From positions 1-64,000 of the forward strand of contig DUOO01000027.1 in the NCBI GenBank assembly GCA_012838795.1: 64,000 bases of DNA. The letters run 5' to 3'. This DNA is from Clostridiaceae bacterium (GTDB lineage Bacteria > Bacillota > Clostridia > Saccharofermentanales > DTU023). The translations under genes and the position numbers were made by a program. The notes under the pieces are model-generated. The model saw nothing but the letters and a program-made list of their open reading frames with translations. It searched no databases and had not been told where the DNA came from. Below, one piece after another: positions 8,078-17,264 of this stretch (positions are counted from its first letter, which is position 1; every line of letters starts with the position of its first letter).

Positions 8078-8980
8078 ATGAAAAAAATAATGGTCATCAT
8101 TAATCCAAAAGCGGGAAAAGAAAGTTCAAGAATAATCCGGAAACAATTACTTTCTCACTTAAATAAATATTTCGATGACATTAAGATCAAAATTACAAAA
8201 AAAGCCGGCGATGCCGAATTATTTGCCGAGCAAGCAGCGCAAAATAAATATGAAGCTATTTGTTCGGTCGGTGGTGATGGTACGGTTAATGAGATTTTTC
8301 ATGGTATAGTTAATCAATCTCATCGCCCTAAGGTTGCAATTATTCCGAGCGGAACCGGTAATTTGCTGGCGAAAGTCCTCGGTATCTCCGCAATCAGATC
8401 ATGGGCCATTAAGTCTTTTGAATTTGACAAGACTAAATTCATCGATATCGGTTTATGCAACGACCGTGTTTTTAATCTGTTTGCCAGTATCGGTCCGATT
8501 CCCGAAGCCATGCATGAAACTACCATAGAAGATAAAAAATCGTTCGGTTTATGGGCATATTTGAGACCTTCCATGGAAAATTTAGTCGCCAGTGAAGAAT
8601 ATGATTTGGACATCAAAACCGACAGCGGAAATTATCAAGGTAAAGTTGATCACCTTGTCATAAGTATTACAAATAAATTAGGTTCTTTAGTTTTTACTAA
8701 AGAAAACCAAAGTATGTCTAATGGGAAAGCCAATTTATTTGTCCTGAAAGATAGAAATTTTTTTCCCCGACTAGCTACTCTTTCCAGTGCTTTAGCCGGT
8801 AATGTTGAAAAAGTCGAACAAATCGAACATTGTATCGCTTCTCATATTTCAATTGCTTCATTAGACGATCAAGAAATCTTTATTGATTTAGACGGCGAAA
8901 AAGGCCCGGCTCTGCCTGTCGAAATTCAAATCCTTCAACAACAAATCGAAGTATACCTGCCTAATACTTATAAAGATTAA
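8078..8980 (+). CDS. Diacylglycerol kinase-family lipid kinase
   Basis: A 300-residue member of the DAGK/YegS/sphingosine kinase family. The N-terminal MVIINPKAGK, the nucleotide-binding SVGGDGTVNEI near residue 67, and IPSGTGNLLAK near residue 97 are the family signatures (GGDGT and SGTxN). The start at 8078 is chosen because GGAG lies six bases upstream; the frame opens at 8057. Bacterial members phosphorylate diacylglycerol or a related lipid at the inner face of the membrane. It is transcribed alone, divergently from the lipoprotein genes. Which lipid it uses cannot be told. Confidence 0.88.
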   Translation: MKKIMVIINPKAGKESSRIIRKQLLSHLNKYFDDIKIKITKKAGDAELFAEQAAQNKYEAICSVGGDGTVNEIFHGIVNQSHRPKVAIIPSGTGNLLAKVLGISAIRSWAIKSFEFDKTKFIDIGLCNDRVFNLFASIGPIPEAMHETTIEDKKSFGLWAYLRPSMENLVASEEYDLDIKTDSGNYQGKVDHLVISITNKLGSLVFTKENQSMSNGKANLFVLKDRNFFPRLATLSSALAGNVEKVEQIEHCIASHISIASLDDQEIFIDLDGEKGPALPVEIQILQQQIEVYLPNTYKD

Positions 8981-9119
8981 ATTGTTTGATTTCTGTATCT
9001 TATGTTATGAAAATTAATGTTCATATGAGATAGAATGAGATTACTTTGAAATCGAAGTAATTATTAACCGGTACTAAAGTTTTTGTAATTGAAAAAACAT
9101 ATATAAAGGAAGGTGTAGC

Positions 9120-9668
9120 ATGAAGAAAATATTAATGGTCGTCGGTTCAATGCGCAAGGGGTCTTTTAATCAGCAGGTGGCAGAGCATATTGCTGAATTA
9201 CTGAAAAATAAAGCTGAAATATCTTTTTTAGACTACAAAGATCTTCCTTTTCTCAATCAAGATATTGAATTCCCAACACCGGATGTCGTGAAGCACGTGC
9301 GTTCAGCAGTTGATTCTGCTGACGGCTTATGGCTTGTTTCACCGGAATATAACCATAGTATTCCCGCCGTATTAAAAAATTTCCTTGATTGGATCAGTCG
9401 TCCGAATGAAGAAAATAATCCCAAAGCCGGAAAAACTTCCGCCGATAAAAAAGTAACTTTCACCGGAATAGGCGGCTCTAACGAAACAGCCGGTTGCAGA
9501 AAGAATTTATTTGATTTATGCAAATTTATCGGCATGAACGTTGTAGGCGATATGGGAACAGGTTTTAGTTTTGATCGTGATACGTTTACAACCGGCAAAG
9601 TCATATTTTCCGAAGAGGATAATGCAAAATTACTTGCACAAGCCGATACTTTTTTAGCTTCACTTTAA
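9120..9668 (+). CDS. NAD(P)H-dependent FMN reductase
   Basis: A 182-residue flavodoxin-like reductase. The N-terminal VVGSMRKGSFNQ is the FMN phosphate-binding loop, and SPEYNHSIPAVLKNFLDW (about residues 78-95) is the second flavin-contacting motif of the NADPH-dependent FMN reductase family (ArsH/YieF/AzoR-like). A strong AAAGGAAGG site lies before the ATG. The family reduces quinones, azo dyes, chromate or flavins using NAD(P)H. It stands alone with its own terminator. Confidence 0.88.
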   Translation: MKKILMVVGSMRKGSFNQQVAEHIAELLKNKAEISFLDYKDLPFLNQDIEFPTPDVVKHVRSAVDSADGLWLVSPEYNHSIPAVLKNFLDWISRPNEENNPKAGKTSADKKVTFTGIGGSNETAGCRKNLFDLCKFIGMNVVGDMGTGFSFDRDTFTTGKVIFSEEDNAKLLAQADTFLASL

Positions 9669-9728
9669 ACTTAATTTTAACAACTAAGTTATATCCATAA
9701 CTTTCTCTCCTTAAGATATTGCTCTAAT

Positions 9729-9762
9729 AAAAAGCAGATTGTGCTAAAACGATCTGCTTTTT
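9729..9762 (+). terminator. Intrinsic terminator after the FMN reductase
   Basis: AAAAAGCAGAT (9729-9739) pairs with ATCTGCTTTTT (9752-9762), loop 12 bases; the T run continues on the plus strand, and the A run makes it usable for the convergent methyltransferase gene on the minus strand. Confidence 0.85.
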
Positions 9763-9793
9763 ATTTTAACTTAAAATAATTTTGCAAGTAAAA

Positions 9794-10681
9794 TCACTGA
9801 CAATCAGAAATTTTTTGTAATATAAAGAGCCTTCTTTCAGGAAAGTCAATACTCTTTTTTAGAGTGAATTTATTACAAAAGATTTGTTCGATATTTTCAA
9901 GATCGTGATAATATTCAATAATTTGATCAAAAAAACGCAAATATTGCTTGCTGTCAGCAACTCTCTCAAAAAATGTCAGATTTGAGATTGCAATTTGTTC
10001 ATTCTCTAACCATTCATTTTCCCAAATCATCGAAACCGCAGGATTTTGTTCGCCGAATAATTTATCTGAAACAATATCATCATCGAAATTGATCAACTCG
10101 TCGGAATCGACAACACCATAATTATTCCGGAGATAATGAGAATCGCTTGGCGGCAAATCAAATTCGACAAAATATGTTTGATTGGCACGTTCTCCGAGTA
10201 AATATTCAAGCTTTAACAAATCAAAAATAAGCAGACCGTCGTTTATTAAGTTTTGCCCGGCTACAGAGAAAAAATTTACAAATTGTTCTGTGTCCAGATG
10301 ATTCAAGGTGTCTGTCATTGCGAGTAAAATATCTTGTTTTTCAGGAAAGACATATTCATTTATATCAGCTTGAATTATTCGAAGATTATCCTGAAATGAG
10401 GAAGGTAATTGCGCTTTTTTCGCTTTGAGAACCCTAAGCATTTGCTCTGACAAATCAAGCGCAGTAACCTTATAACCTTGTTGCACTAAAGCTAATGAAA
10501 AAATTCCGGTACCACATCCCAAATCAGCAATTTCAGGTTGTTGATATTGAGCTATGCTTTCCGATATTTCATTTTGCATACTTTCGATATCGGAATAACT
10601 CTGAAATTCGTCATAATATTTTGCGAGGATATGGTAAGAAAATATATTGTTTTGCATATAATCTCTATCTGTTAAAAGCAT
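9794..10681 (-). CDS. Class I SAM-dependent methyltransferase
   Basis: A 295-residue protein with the SAM-binding motif I ADLGCGTGIFSLAL near residue 55 and motif II VTALDLSEQML; a family length of about 250 with a C-terminal beta extension fits the 'AKYYDEF' type methyltransferases of Firmicutes. The ATG at 10681 overlaps the end of a truncated SDR reading frame whose stop codon lies at 10672-10674, so translation may be coupled. A second candidate start is the ATG at 10657 (MQNNIFSYH), which resembles the usual N-terminus of this family. The methyl acceptor is unknown. Confidence 0.82.
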   Translation of the reverse strand: MLLTDRDYMQNNIFSYHILAKYYDEFQSYSDIESMQNEISESIAQYQQPEIADLGCGTGIFSLALVQQGYKVTALDLSEQMLRVLKAKKAQLPSSFQDNLRIIQADINEYVFPEKQDILLAMTDTLNHLDTEQFVNFFSVAGQNLINDGLLIFDLLKLEYLLGERANQTYFVEFDLPPSDSHYLRNNYGVVDSDELINFDDDIVSDKLFGEQNPAVSMIWENEWLENEQIAISNLTFFERVADSKQYLRFFDQIIEYYHDLENIEQIFCNKFTLKKSIDFPERRLFILQKISDCQ

Positions 10682-10740
10682 GATTTGCCAATCCTTTTTA
10701 CTCCACCGGTAATTACTGCAACTTTGTTTGAATATTCCAT
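10672..10740 (-). pseudogene. 22-codon stump of a short-chain dehydrogenase gene
   Basis: On the minus strand an ATG at 10740 opens a frame that reads MEYSNKVAVITGG, then VKRIGKSCF and stop. This is the first strand and glycine-rich cofactor loop of an SDR (TGGxxRIGK, pteridine-reductase-like). The similarity stops after the GK and the frame ends, overlapping the methyltransferase start. A GGAG lies upstream. The remaining 220 or so codons of an SDR are absent, which implies a deletion that joined this stump to the methyltransferase gene. Confidence 0.65.
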
Positions 10741-10788
10741 ATTACTTAATTCTCCATACGATCCATATAAAATAATAATAATTATAAA

Positions 10789-11967
10789 TCACGAGGTTTT
10801 CTTTTTCAGGGATAAATGCATTTTGATCATCAAAACAAGCAGTGCTAACAAATACACCGGAAGCCAAGCCACATTGATATGTTTTGCTATTAATCCGAAG
10901 ATAGGCGGCATCAGCAAACTACCCAAATTGGCACTTGCCATTTGGATACCGATTAAGGCTGAAGATTTATCTGTACCGAACCGTGCAGGAGTTGAATGAA
11001 TAATACTCGGAAAGATTGGCGCACAACCTAAACCTATGATAATTAAACCAATCAGTGAGACAATTTCATGCGGAGCAAAAAATACTGCCAAGATTCCGAT
11101 ACCTATAAAACTCTGACCCAAGCTGATCATTTGATCGTCAGTGAATTTCAAAGTCAAAAATCCATTAAGCGCTCTGCCGACTGTTATCCCTATATAAAAC
11201 ACACCGGCAAAGCCGGCTGCCTGATCCGCAGGAACACCTTTATGTAAAGTTAAATAACTACTTGCCCAAAGTCCGGTCGTCGCTTCCAAAGCACAATAAC
11301 AAAAAAAGCGGAGCATGGCTTCTTTGGCACCGGTGATTTTGATTGTTTCGCGTAATGATAAGGTATGACTGATAATTTCATCTTGATTCTTCAACTCTGC
11401 ATGGCTTTCAGTTTTCCTGTCTTTTCTATTCCATAAAGGTAAACTGAAAAACAGAATTGCAACAAGAGATATTTGGATCATTCCAACGTATCTGTAACCT
11501 AAACTCCAACTATGTCCGGAAGTTAATGTATAACCCATAATATAAGGACCTATGGTAGCACCTATACTCCACATGCAATGTAACCAGCTCACATGGCGGC
11601 TTTTATAATGCAGAGTCACATAATTGTTTAAGGAGGCATCCCCGCTTCCGGCCCCAAATCCATAAGGAATTGCCCACAAACACATTAATAAAAAATTATT
11701 GGAAATTGAAAAACCGAACAAAGCAATTGCTGTTGTTGAAATGCAGAAAAATATAATTTTACCGGTTCCGAATTTTCTGTTTAATCTGTGACTCAACAAA
11801 CTGGCACTAATGGTACCTATACTAATAAGCATAGAAATAATTCCCGCATATGAAATAGGAACATCAAAATCAGGGTACATAGAAGGCCAGGCTGAACCCA
11901 ACAAGGAATCCGATAAGCCCAAATTGATAAAAACAAGATAAATGATAATTAATAAAATTTGAAACAT
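10789..11967 (-). CDS. MFS permease (fucose-permease-like)
   Basis: A 392-residue, highly hydrophobic protein with about 12 membrane segments and the internal two-fold layout of the major facilitator superfamily. Features include LGLSDSLLGSAWP in helix 1 and HCMWSIGATIGPYIMG in helix 5, which resemble the FucP/FHS branch of small MFS carriers. GAGGAG lies about 11 bases upstream of the ATG. The central loop (residues 185-205) is Glu/Lys-rich as expected for the cytoplasmic loop between the two halves. The substrate is unknown; the truncated SDR and methyltransferase downstream give no clue. Confidence 0.85.
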   Translation of the reverse strand: MFQILLIIIYLVFINLGLSDSLLGSAWPSMYPDFDVPISYAGIISMLISIGTISASLLSHRLNRKFGTGKIIFFCISTTAIALFGFSISNNFLLMCLWAIPYGFGAGSGDASLNNYVTLHYKSRHVSWLHCMWSIGATIGPYIMGYTLTSGHSWSLGYRYVGMIQISLVAILFFSLPLWNRKDRKTESHAELKNQDEIISHTLSLRETIKITGAKEAMLRFFCYCALEATTGLWASSYLTLHKGVPADQAAGFAGVFYIGITVGRALNGFLTLKFTDDQMISLGQSFIGIGILAVFFAPHEIVSLIGLIIIGLGCAPIFPSIIHSTPARFGTDKSSALIGIQMASANLGSLLMPPIFGLIAKHINVAWLPVYLLALLVLMIKMHLSLKKKTS

Positions 11968-12105
11968 CGGATTTGTAACTCCTCAAGAAAATCTTAATTT
12001 ATTATTCGTTTTTCTTTTTAAATTGCATCTTAAAAGGAAATCAATGTTTATCTTACAATTCACTTGGGGATCTTGCAAATTAAACGAATTAATGCTGTTT
12101 AATAA

Positions 12106-12819
12106 TTAACTCAATAGTTCGGCAAAGCTGACTAAAAGATGTTTTAAATCAGAACTGCCGTATTGATTATGAGAAGAATTCTTCAGAAGATTTACTTGCA
12201 GCCCTGCATTTTCCAATATTTGTTTTGTCTTAAGACTAACTAATTCATCGTTTGCTGATTGCAAAATTATCACTTTTTTATCAACGGTAAAATCATTTCT
12301 CATAATTTTATTAGTTTTACGAATTTCTTTGAATAAGGAACGAAAATTCGGAATCCATTTAAGATATTTCCAAAATCTGAGATCAGGTTCAATTCCATAG
12401 CAAGGATTAAAGCTGCCCGAAGGATTTCGTTGATAATCAATCATACTTTTTATTTTGGCAAAAAAAGACTTGATTTTGAATTTTATCTTCAACGGAACAG
12501 CAAGTAATAAAGCTGCTTTGATTTTCGGATTATTGATTCTTTGTAAAGTAAATAAAGTTCCCATCGAATGAGCAACAATAAAAATTTCAGAATACTTTTG
12601 GCTTAATTCTGTAAGTGTAAAATCTACTTGGTTCTGCCAATCCTGCATTTTAGCTTTGCTGAAATCATCTACGCTTCCGCCATGACCATTGAGCAAAATC
12701 GTATGTTTTTCATAATCATTCGGGATCACAGGATAAAAATCCTGAAATTGATTGGGATGACCAAGAATCCCATGGAGGAACAAAATTACTTTTTGGGGTT
12801 TTGTTTGTAAATGTTCCAA
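12106..12819 (-). CDS. Alpha/beta-hydrolase (lysophospholipase/carboxylesterase-like)
   Basis: A 237-residue alpha/beta-hydrolase. FLHGILGHPNQF carries the oxyanion-hole HG, the nucleophile elbow is AHSMGT near residue 90, the acid is probably in ANDEL near residue 195 and the catalytic His in SSHNQYG near residue 218. The start is TTG at 12819, with GGAG about 12 bases upstream; no ATG exists near the conserved N-terminal strand. No signal peptide, so cytoplasmic. Substrate unknown, with short acyl esters or monoglycerides typical for this fold. Confidence 0.82.
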   Translation of the reverse strand: MEHLQTKPQKVILFLHGILGHPNQFQDFYPVIPNDYEKHTILLNGHGGSVDDFSKAKMQDWQNQVDFTLTELSQKYSEIFIVAHSMGTLFTLQRINNPKIKAALLLAVPLKIKFKIKSFFAKIKSMIDYQRNPSGSFNPCYGIEPDLRFWKYLKWIPNFRSLFKEIRKTNKIMRNDFTVDKKVIILQSANDELVSLKTKQILENAGLQVNLLKNSSHNQYGSSDLKHLLVSFAELLS

Positions 12820-12918
12820 TTACTGATAATACTCCTCAAAAATCTTTCGATGATCTTTCTATTCGATGATCTTTCTAATAAATTATACTATGTCTGCACA
12901 AATCTTTCTTCAGATAAA

Positions 12919-12949
12919 TGAAAAAAGCGTGACTTCATCAATCACGCTT
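12919..12949 (-). terminator. Intrinsic terminator of the HTH-family paralogue cluster
   Basis: On the minus strand AAGCGTGA (12949-12942), nine-base loop, TCACGCTT (12932-12925), followed by T residues. It closes the run of three paralogous genes that ends at 13016. Confidence 0.8.
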
Positions 12950-13015
12950 GCATAATATATCTTTAATGTATTTGATTTCAGCAAAACAACTCGTCAAATT
13001 TGAAATTGAAACATT

Positions 13016-14209
13016 TTATAAAGAAATGTTTTTACTATAAATTGAATCAAAATAATGATAAAAAGCCTTTGCCAGTTCTTCATTGATTACTTCATTGGCA
13101 ACTCTTGATAAACTGTAAATTTTATTGACATTAGTTCTGATTAAAAACGTGTGCTTCGGCTCGCTGTATATCATGACGTTCGGTATCTCAACATTCGCGG
13201 ATTTTCCGCTGTCAAGGACCAATGTTTTTGTTCTGACAAATTTTTTAGACAATTGATCAATGTCTTCCAGAAAATAATTTTTATATTTTTCTAATTGCAT
13301 AACACTGCCATGCACTTTGACAAATCCATGTTCAAAGGCATCAGATAATGCTTTAGAAGCGATAATAAACCTCGCATCTTGGACTTTTTCGTTATTCATG
13401 AAGAAATGAAACAAACTCCATATTTCGTATTCCGTACGATCAATCGCATTTTCTCTGTACATTTTTTCTTTTAGTTCTTGGCTGCCCATATAAAGATAAA
13501 TATGCGGTAAATATACATAAGCGGGAATTTGTTCTTCCCGGTTTTTTAAAACGTCGATAAAATCGGTAAATTTTTCTTTTACTGACATTGCTTTTTTACG
13601 ACGAGAAAAAGATTCGTGCAATTCCTGTAAACTCAACTCGCCGAGTTTATCGTTCAGACAGAAATATAATCCGTCCAAACGATCTTTTTCACAAAAACCT
13701 ATACCGTTTACTACATCTTCATAAGAAAAAAGAGCTATTGATTTCTTTTCTTTTGCCTCGTATATTTCAACATCAAAAGCCGGTATTTGGGAGATCAAAC
13801 GCAACAAATTATGAATATATAAATCAGAACGCTCACTGTCACGTTCATAATTAACAAATTCTTCATTTAATACATAGCTTAAATTAATACGGATCGGTCG
13901 TTCGACACGTATATTGGTTCGTTCACAGAGAAAGGACCAAATGTTATCATTAAAGTCTCCATCATAATAAAAGGAAAAGGGTTTTTCCCCTTTTGTCATT
14001 TGTTCTAATATATATTGAACCATTGGATGAAAATCATTGGTTTTTTCTATACTTACCTTCGTTTCATCAGCAATATTTTCCAGAATTTCATTCCAAATTT
14101 GAAGGACTCTGCTTTCTCCTGCCGAACTTTGTGTGTTTATTGTATGTTCTAATGTTTCCAGATAATCATCTTTCACGTTTAAAACAAATAAGCCTTTTTG
14201 ATTTTGCAT
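13016..14209 (-). CDS. Paralogue of the adjacent HTH proteins, without the HTH domain, 397 aa
   Basis: This protein aligns with the two genes upstream over their C-terminal four fifths. Shared blocks include LLRLISQIPAFDVEIYEAK (compare FFRLTSQLSF and SYFRLISSLPFLDLEIYEAK) and LPHIYLYMGSQELKEKMY followed by TEYEIW (compare TPRLYLYYGSDELREQM, then KEYELW). It lacks the N-terminal YDRSYISKW helix-turn-helix of its neighbours and starts directly near the middle domain; no remnant of the HTH was seen upstream. The ribosome site is weak (AGGTC). A cytoplasmic soluble protein of unknown function; it may form hetero-complexes with the HTH-bearing paralogues. Family not recognised. Confidence 0.75.
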   Translation of the reverse strand: MQNQKGLFVLNVKDDYLETLEHTINTQSSAGESRVLQIWNEILENIADETKVSIEKTNDFHPMVQYILEQMTKGEKPFSFYYDGDFNDNIWSFLCERTNIRVERPIRINLSYVLNEEFVNYERDSERSDLYIHNLLRLISQIPAFDVEIYEAKEKKSIALFSYEDVVNGIGFCEKDRLDGLYFCLNDKLGELSLQELHESFSRRKKAMSVKEKFTDFIDVLKNREEQIPAYVYLPHIYLYMGSQELKEKMYRENAIDRTEYEIWSLFHFFMNNEKVQDARFIIASKALSDAFEHGFVKVHGSVMQLEKYKNYFLEDIDQLSKKFVRTKTLVLDSGKSANVEIPNVMIYSEPKHTFLIRTNVNKIYSLSRVANEVINEELAKAFYHYFDSIYSKNISL

Positions 14210-14359
14210 ATATGACCTATTTCTATTAACATTTTATTGTTACATATATTTTTTTGTATCTTGTTAAATCTATATTAACCCAGAATATTTTCTATTTAAA
14301 GGAGTGAATCCTACCTTCACATTACTTTTTTATCTCTTACAGATGATTTACGCAAGAAA

Positions 14360-15766
14360 CTATAAAACAAAATTATTATTTTCGATAAAACGTAATTCAC
14401 CAAGATAACGATAAACGATATCGGATAAAGCAAGATCGTTTATTTTATAGAAAAATTGTCCGGTGACAAATGCATTGATTTGATTAGTTTGCAAATAAAA
14501 AGCGGTGACACCGTCGGAATATATACCATTTAACGGCAAGCGATCACTATTCTGTATCTGATTAGGAATCATATAAAAAATTCCTTTGGCTTTTCTCTCT
14601 TCTAACATAATTCGGATTTCAGCATTATAAGCCAATCTATCTTGATCATTTAATCGGAGAAATCCCTCACTTGTTCTGACTACACCTTCTTGCATGACAC
14701 GTTCAATTCCGAATTCCGGTATTAAAATGACTGCTTTTTGAATTATTTCTCCTTGACTTAAATCTGAAATGTCTTGCCAGACTTCATAATCCAGTCGTGA
14801 AATGAGTTTTTTTGCATATAATCTTTCACGTAAATCTTGTCCTGCCCAGTATAAAGGCAACGCCGGCAAATAAAAGAAACCTTTGTTTTCTGTTTGTTCT
14901 TGATTCGCCCATTGTAAAAATTTATCTGTGGACGGTTCAAGTTCAATCAACGGAGGTATATTAGAAAAATATTCTTCTAATTTTCTTTTGCCTTTTTCAA
15001 AAATGTGCGGATTATGCGTTATAAAAATCTTGAAATCATTATCCGGGGAAACGACAGTACCATAAAGATAGAAAACTTCATCCAAAGCACATTGGAAGTC
15101 CTGAACATCATCACGTATATAGGGAATAAATTCCAAAAATGACAGTTGTGAAGTAAGCCGGAAAAATTTGTGAATTTTCTTGATTGATTCATTTCTGTAA
15201 TTTTTTAACAAGCTTGAATCTGTTACAAAATGCAGTCGAAAATTATTATTGCTCGTATAAGGAAATTTCAATGCATCTATTCTTTCCGGTGTTAAAGCAT
15301 TAAAGACATCTCCTTGAAAATAGATATCTTTGGTAACTTCTGCACTGGTTGCCGCTTTATCAATGACATCAAACATAAAGGAAATGAATTCATCAGGACC
15401 ATTAAGCATCAAAGATATATTGGATGCATTAAAGAAATATTCTTTGGGATAAGTATCCAAATAGCTGGTGTTGAAAGCATCATCCAGTAAAGATTTGAGC
15501 AATTGTCTGTCTGAAGCTGTAGTACGCTCTGTTTTTATGCGAGGATTATTTATCGCAAGCTCCGTAAAATGCTCTTCTGACATTTTTTCAGAAAAATAGT
15601 CTGCTAATTGCGGGCTGATCTCATCCCAAACTTCTGCCGACGGAAGAGCTTTGCCATTATACCATTTACTGATATATGATCTGTCATAAGCAATAATTCT
15701 GGCAATGTCGGTAATTGTGGAATCGGTCATGTCGACCAACCTGCAAAATAAGTCGTTAAAATCCAT
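14360..15766 (-). CDS. HTH protein of an unrecognised paralogous family, 468 aa
   Basis: The first 45 residues form a helix-turn-helix (ITDIARIIAYDRSYISKW then YNGKALPS), of the lambda-repressor/XRE kind. The other 420 residues match no domain I recognise. They share with the neighbouring genes a segment of the form 'FFRLTSQLSFLEFIPY', a segment LPALPLYWAGQDLRERLY followed by DYEVW, and a C-terminal beta-rich part. The mid region (about residues 130-230) has the strand-helix pattern seen in PLD-like sensor domains such as the TrmB C-terminus, but this is only a resemblance. CGGAG precedes the ATG. Gap to the upstream paralogue is 77 bases, so cotranscription is likely. Probable role: ligand-sensing DNA-binding regulator. 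Confidence 0.8.
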   Translation of the reverse strand: MDFNDLFCRLVDMTDSTITDIARIIAYDRSYISKWYNGKALPSAEVWDEISPQLADYFSEKMSEEHFTELAINNPRIKTERTTASDRQLLKSLLDDAFNTSYLDTYPKEYFFNASNISLMLNGPDEFISFMFDVIDKAATSAEVTKDIYFQGDVFNALTPERIDALKFPYTSNNNFRLHFVTDSSLLKNYRNESIKKIHKFFRLTSQLSFLEFIPYIRDDVQDFQCALDEVFYLYGTVVSPDNDFKIFITHNPHIFEKGKRKLEEYFSNIPPLIELEPSTDKFLQWANQEQTENKGFFYLPALPLYWAGQDLRERLYAKKLISRLDYEVWQDISDLSQGEIIQKAVILIPEFGIERVMQEGVVRTSEGFLRLNDQDRLAYNAEIRIMLEERKAKGIFYMIPNQIQNSDRLPLNGIYSDGVTAFYLQTNQINAFVTGQFFYKINDLALSDIVYRYLGELRFIENNNFVL

Positions 15767-15843
15767 TTTGTTCTCCGATATTTTACACTTAATCTGCTAT
15801 TATAAGCTGTCCGCTATTATCTGCTGTTTTCTGCAACCTTCAC

Positions 15844-17247
15844 TTATTTTAAGAAGTTTTCATTTTCTATATTCATGATCGCTTTTAGCCAGTCATAAAT
15901 TAAATTAGTAAAAGTCTCATTTTTTGATTCATAAAGAATATTTCTTGTTTCATAAGGAGTCATCTGATTAAACTGCATGGCATAAGAACCGGTTTGATCA
16001 CCATATACGACGGACATAGGCAGACGACGCACATTCAAAATTTTCTCATCATCGAGAATAATCATGTTTTCTCGCTGAAACAATAAAAACAGGTCTTCCA
16101 TATATTTTTTATAATGATCACCGAAAAGTTGGAGGCCGCCATTACTCTGATAAATCCAGCCACGAGCAAAAGTGTCATTAAAAGAACTCCTCGTAATGAT
16201 GATTTTTGCCTGAGGTATCCCCGGTCTTAACAATATCGTCCGTATTTTCCCCCATAACTCATATTCCTTAATATTAATAAAACGATCTTCCAGCATCTGC
16301 TCTCTTAACTCGTCGGAACCATAATAAAGATATAGTCGAGGTGTATATAAAATAGGTGTGTTCGCCGGTAAATTCTTATCCATTTCCGTAAATTTTTCTA
16401 CAAAATTATCCAGTAAAGATAAAATCGGATTCTTTTCTTCGAAGAATTTTCTTAAACTCAGATGGCTTTCGTCAACGTTCTCCTTATTTTCGACAATAAA
16501 AAGAATTTCCGGTATTTCATTGATTAAGTCAAATCCCCAACCTGCCATCTTCCCTTTTTGGGCCATTCTTATAATATTATCTGTATTTCTTTTCGCTTCA
16601 TAAATTTCTAAATCCAGAAACGGCAGGCTGGAAATTAAACGGAAATATGAATTGATAAAATTTAATTTTTCATGATTGTCATTTAGCAGAAAATCCATAT
16701 TTATCGCAAATTTAACTTTGATACTATTCGGACTTATATAGTTAATGTAGATATTATCCAAAAGTCTGTTATTAAAACAACGAACAATATTACCGGTATA
16801 GTAAAATGTTGTATTATCCGACAGATCGCGGACATTCTGTGTCAAATAATTTATCAGATAATTTACCACATCTTCCGCACCTGTAAGAGTAATGGCGGAA
16901 GACTGCTCTTCATTTTTTCTTATTTCATCTCTGCTGGAAGTTCGGACATAAGACTTTTCCAGTAAATCAGCAATTAATTCTGCTTTAGATTGTTCTTTAT
17001 CACTATAGACAAGAGCTTGAATATAAGGATATTGGATTGACAAATACTCCATATCATTGACAGAAAGTTTTGCATCCAAAAATTTTGTCATATTTTCTTT
17101 TGTTTCCTGCCAGCCACTTAAAGAAGGCAACGCTCTGTCATTCACCCATTTGGAAATATAGGATCGATCATACAGAATGGCATTCGCAAACTCCTGAATA
17201 CTTGTATTCGATAAATATAGTAAGATATTTAGAATTTCACTAAAAAA
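15844..17247 (-). CDS. HTH protein of an unrecognised paralogous family, 467 aa
   Basis: Starting at ATG 17247 the protein has 467 residues, almost the same as its neighbour (468), and begins MFFSEILNILLYL before the helix-turn-helix IQEFANAILYDRSYISKW. The frame stays open to an ATG at 17304, but that extension is encoded inside a 31-base direct repeat and has no counterpart in the paralogue. YDRSYISKW is identical between the two. The rest is the shared unknown effector region, with SYFRLISSLPFLDLEIYEAK near residue 195 and YLYYGSDELREQM near residue 310. It is the first gene of the three-paralogue run on the minus strand. Function unknown; a regulator is inferred from the HTH. Confidence 0.8.
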   Translation of the reverse strand, partial: FFSEILNILLYLSNTSIQEFANAILYDRSYISKWVNDRALPSLSGWQETKENMTKFLDAKLSVNDMEYLSIQYPYIQALVYSDKEQSKAELIADLLEKSYVRTSSRDEIRKNEEQSSAITLTGAEDVVNYLINYLTQNVRDLSDNTTFYYTGNIVRCFNNRLLDNIYINYISPNSIKVKFAINMDFLLNDNHEKLNFINSYFRLISSLPFLDLEIYEAKRNTDNIIRMAQKGKMAGWGFDLINEIPEILFIVENKENVDESHLSLRKFFEEKNPILSLLDNFVEKFTEMDKNLPANTPILYTPRLYLYYGSDELREQMLEDRFINIKEYELWGKIRTILLRPGIPQAKIIITRSSFNDTFARGWIYQSNGGLQLFGDHYKKYMEDLFLLFQRENMIILDDEKILNVRRLPMSVVYGDQTGSYAMQFNQMTPYETRNILYESKNETFTNLIYDWLKAIMNIENENFLK

Positions 17248-17264
17248 CATCGAGAAATCCCACC

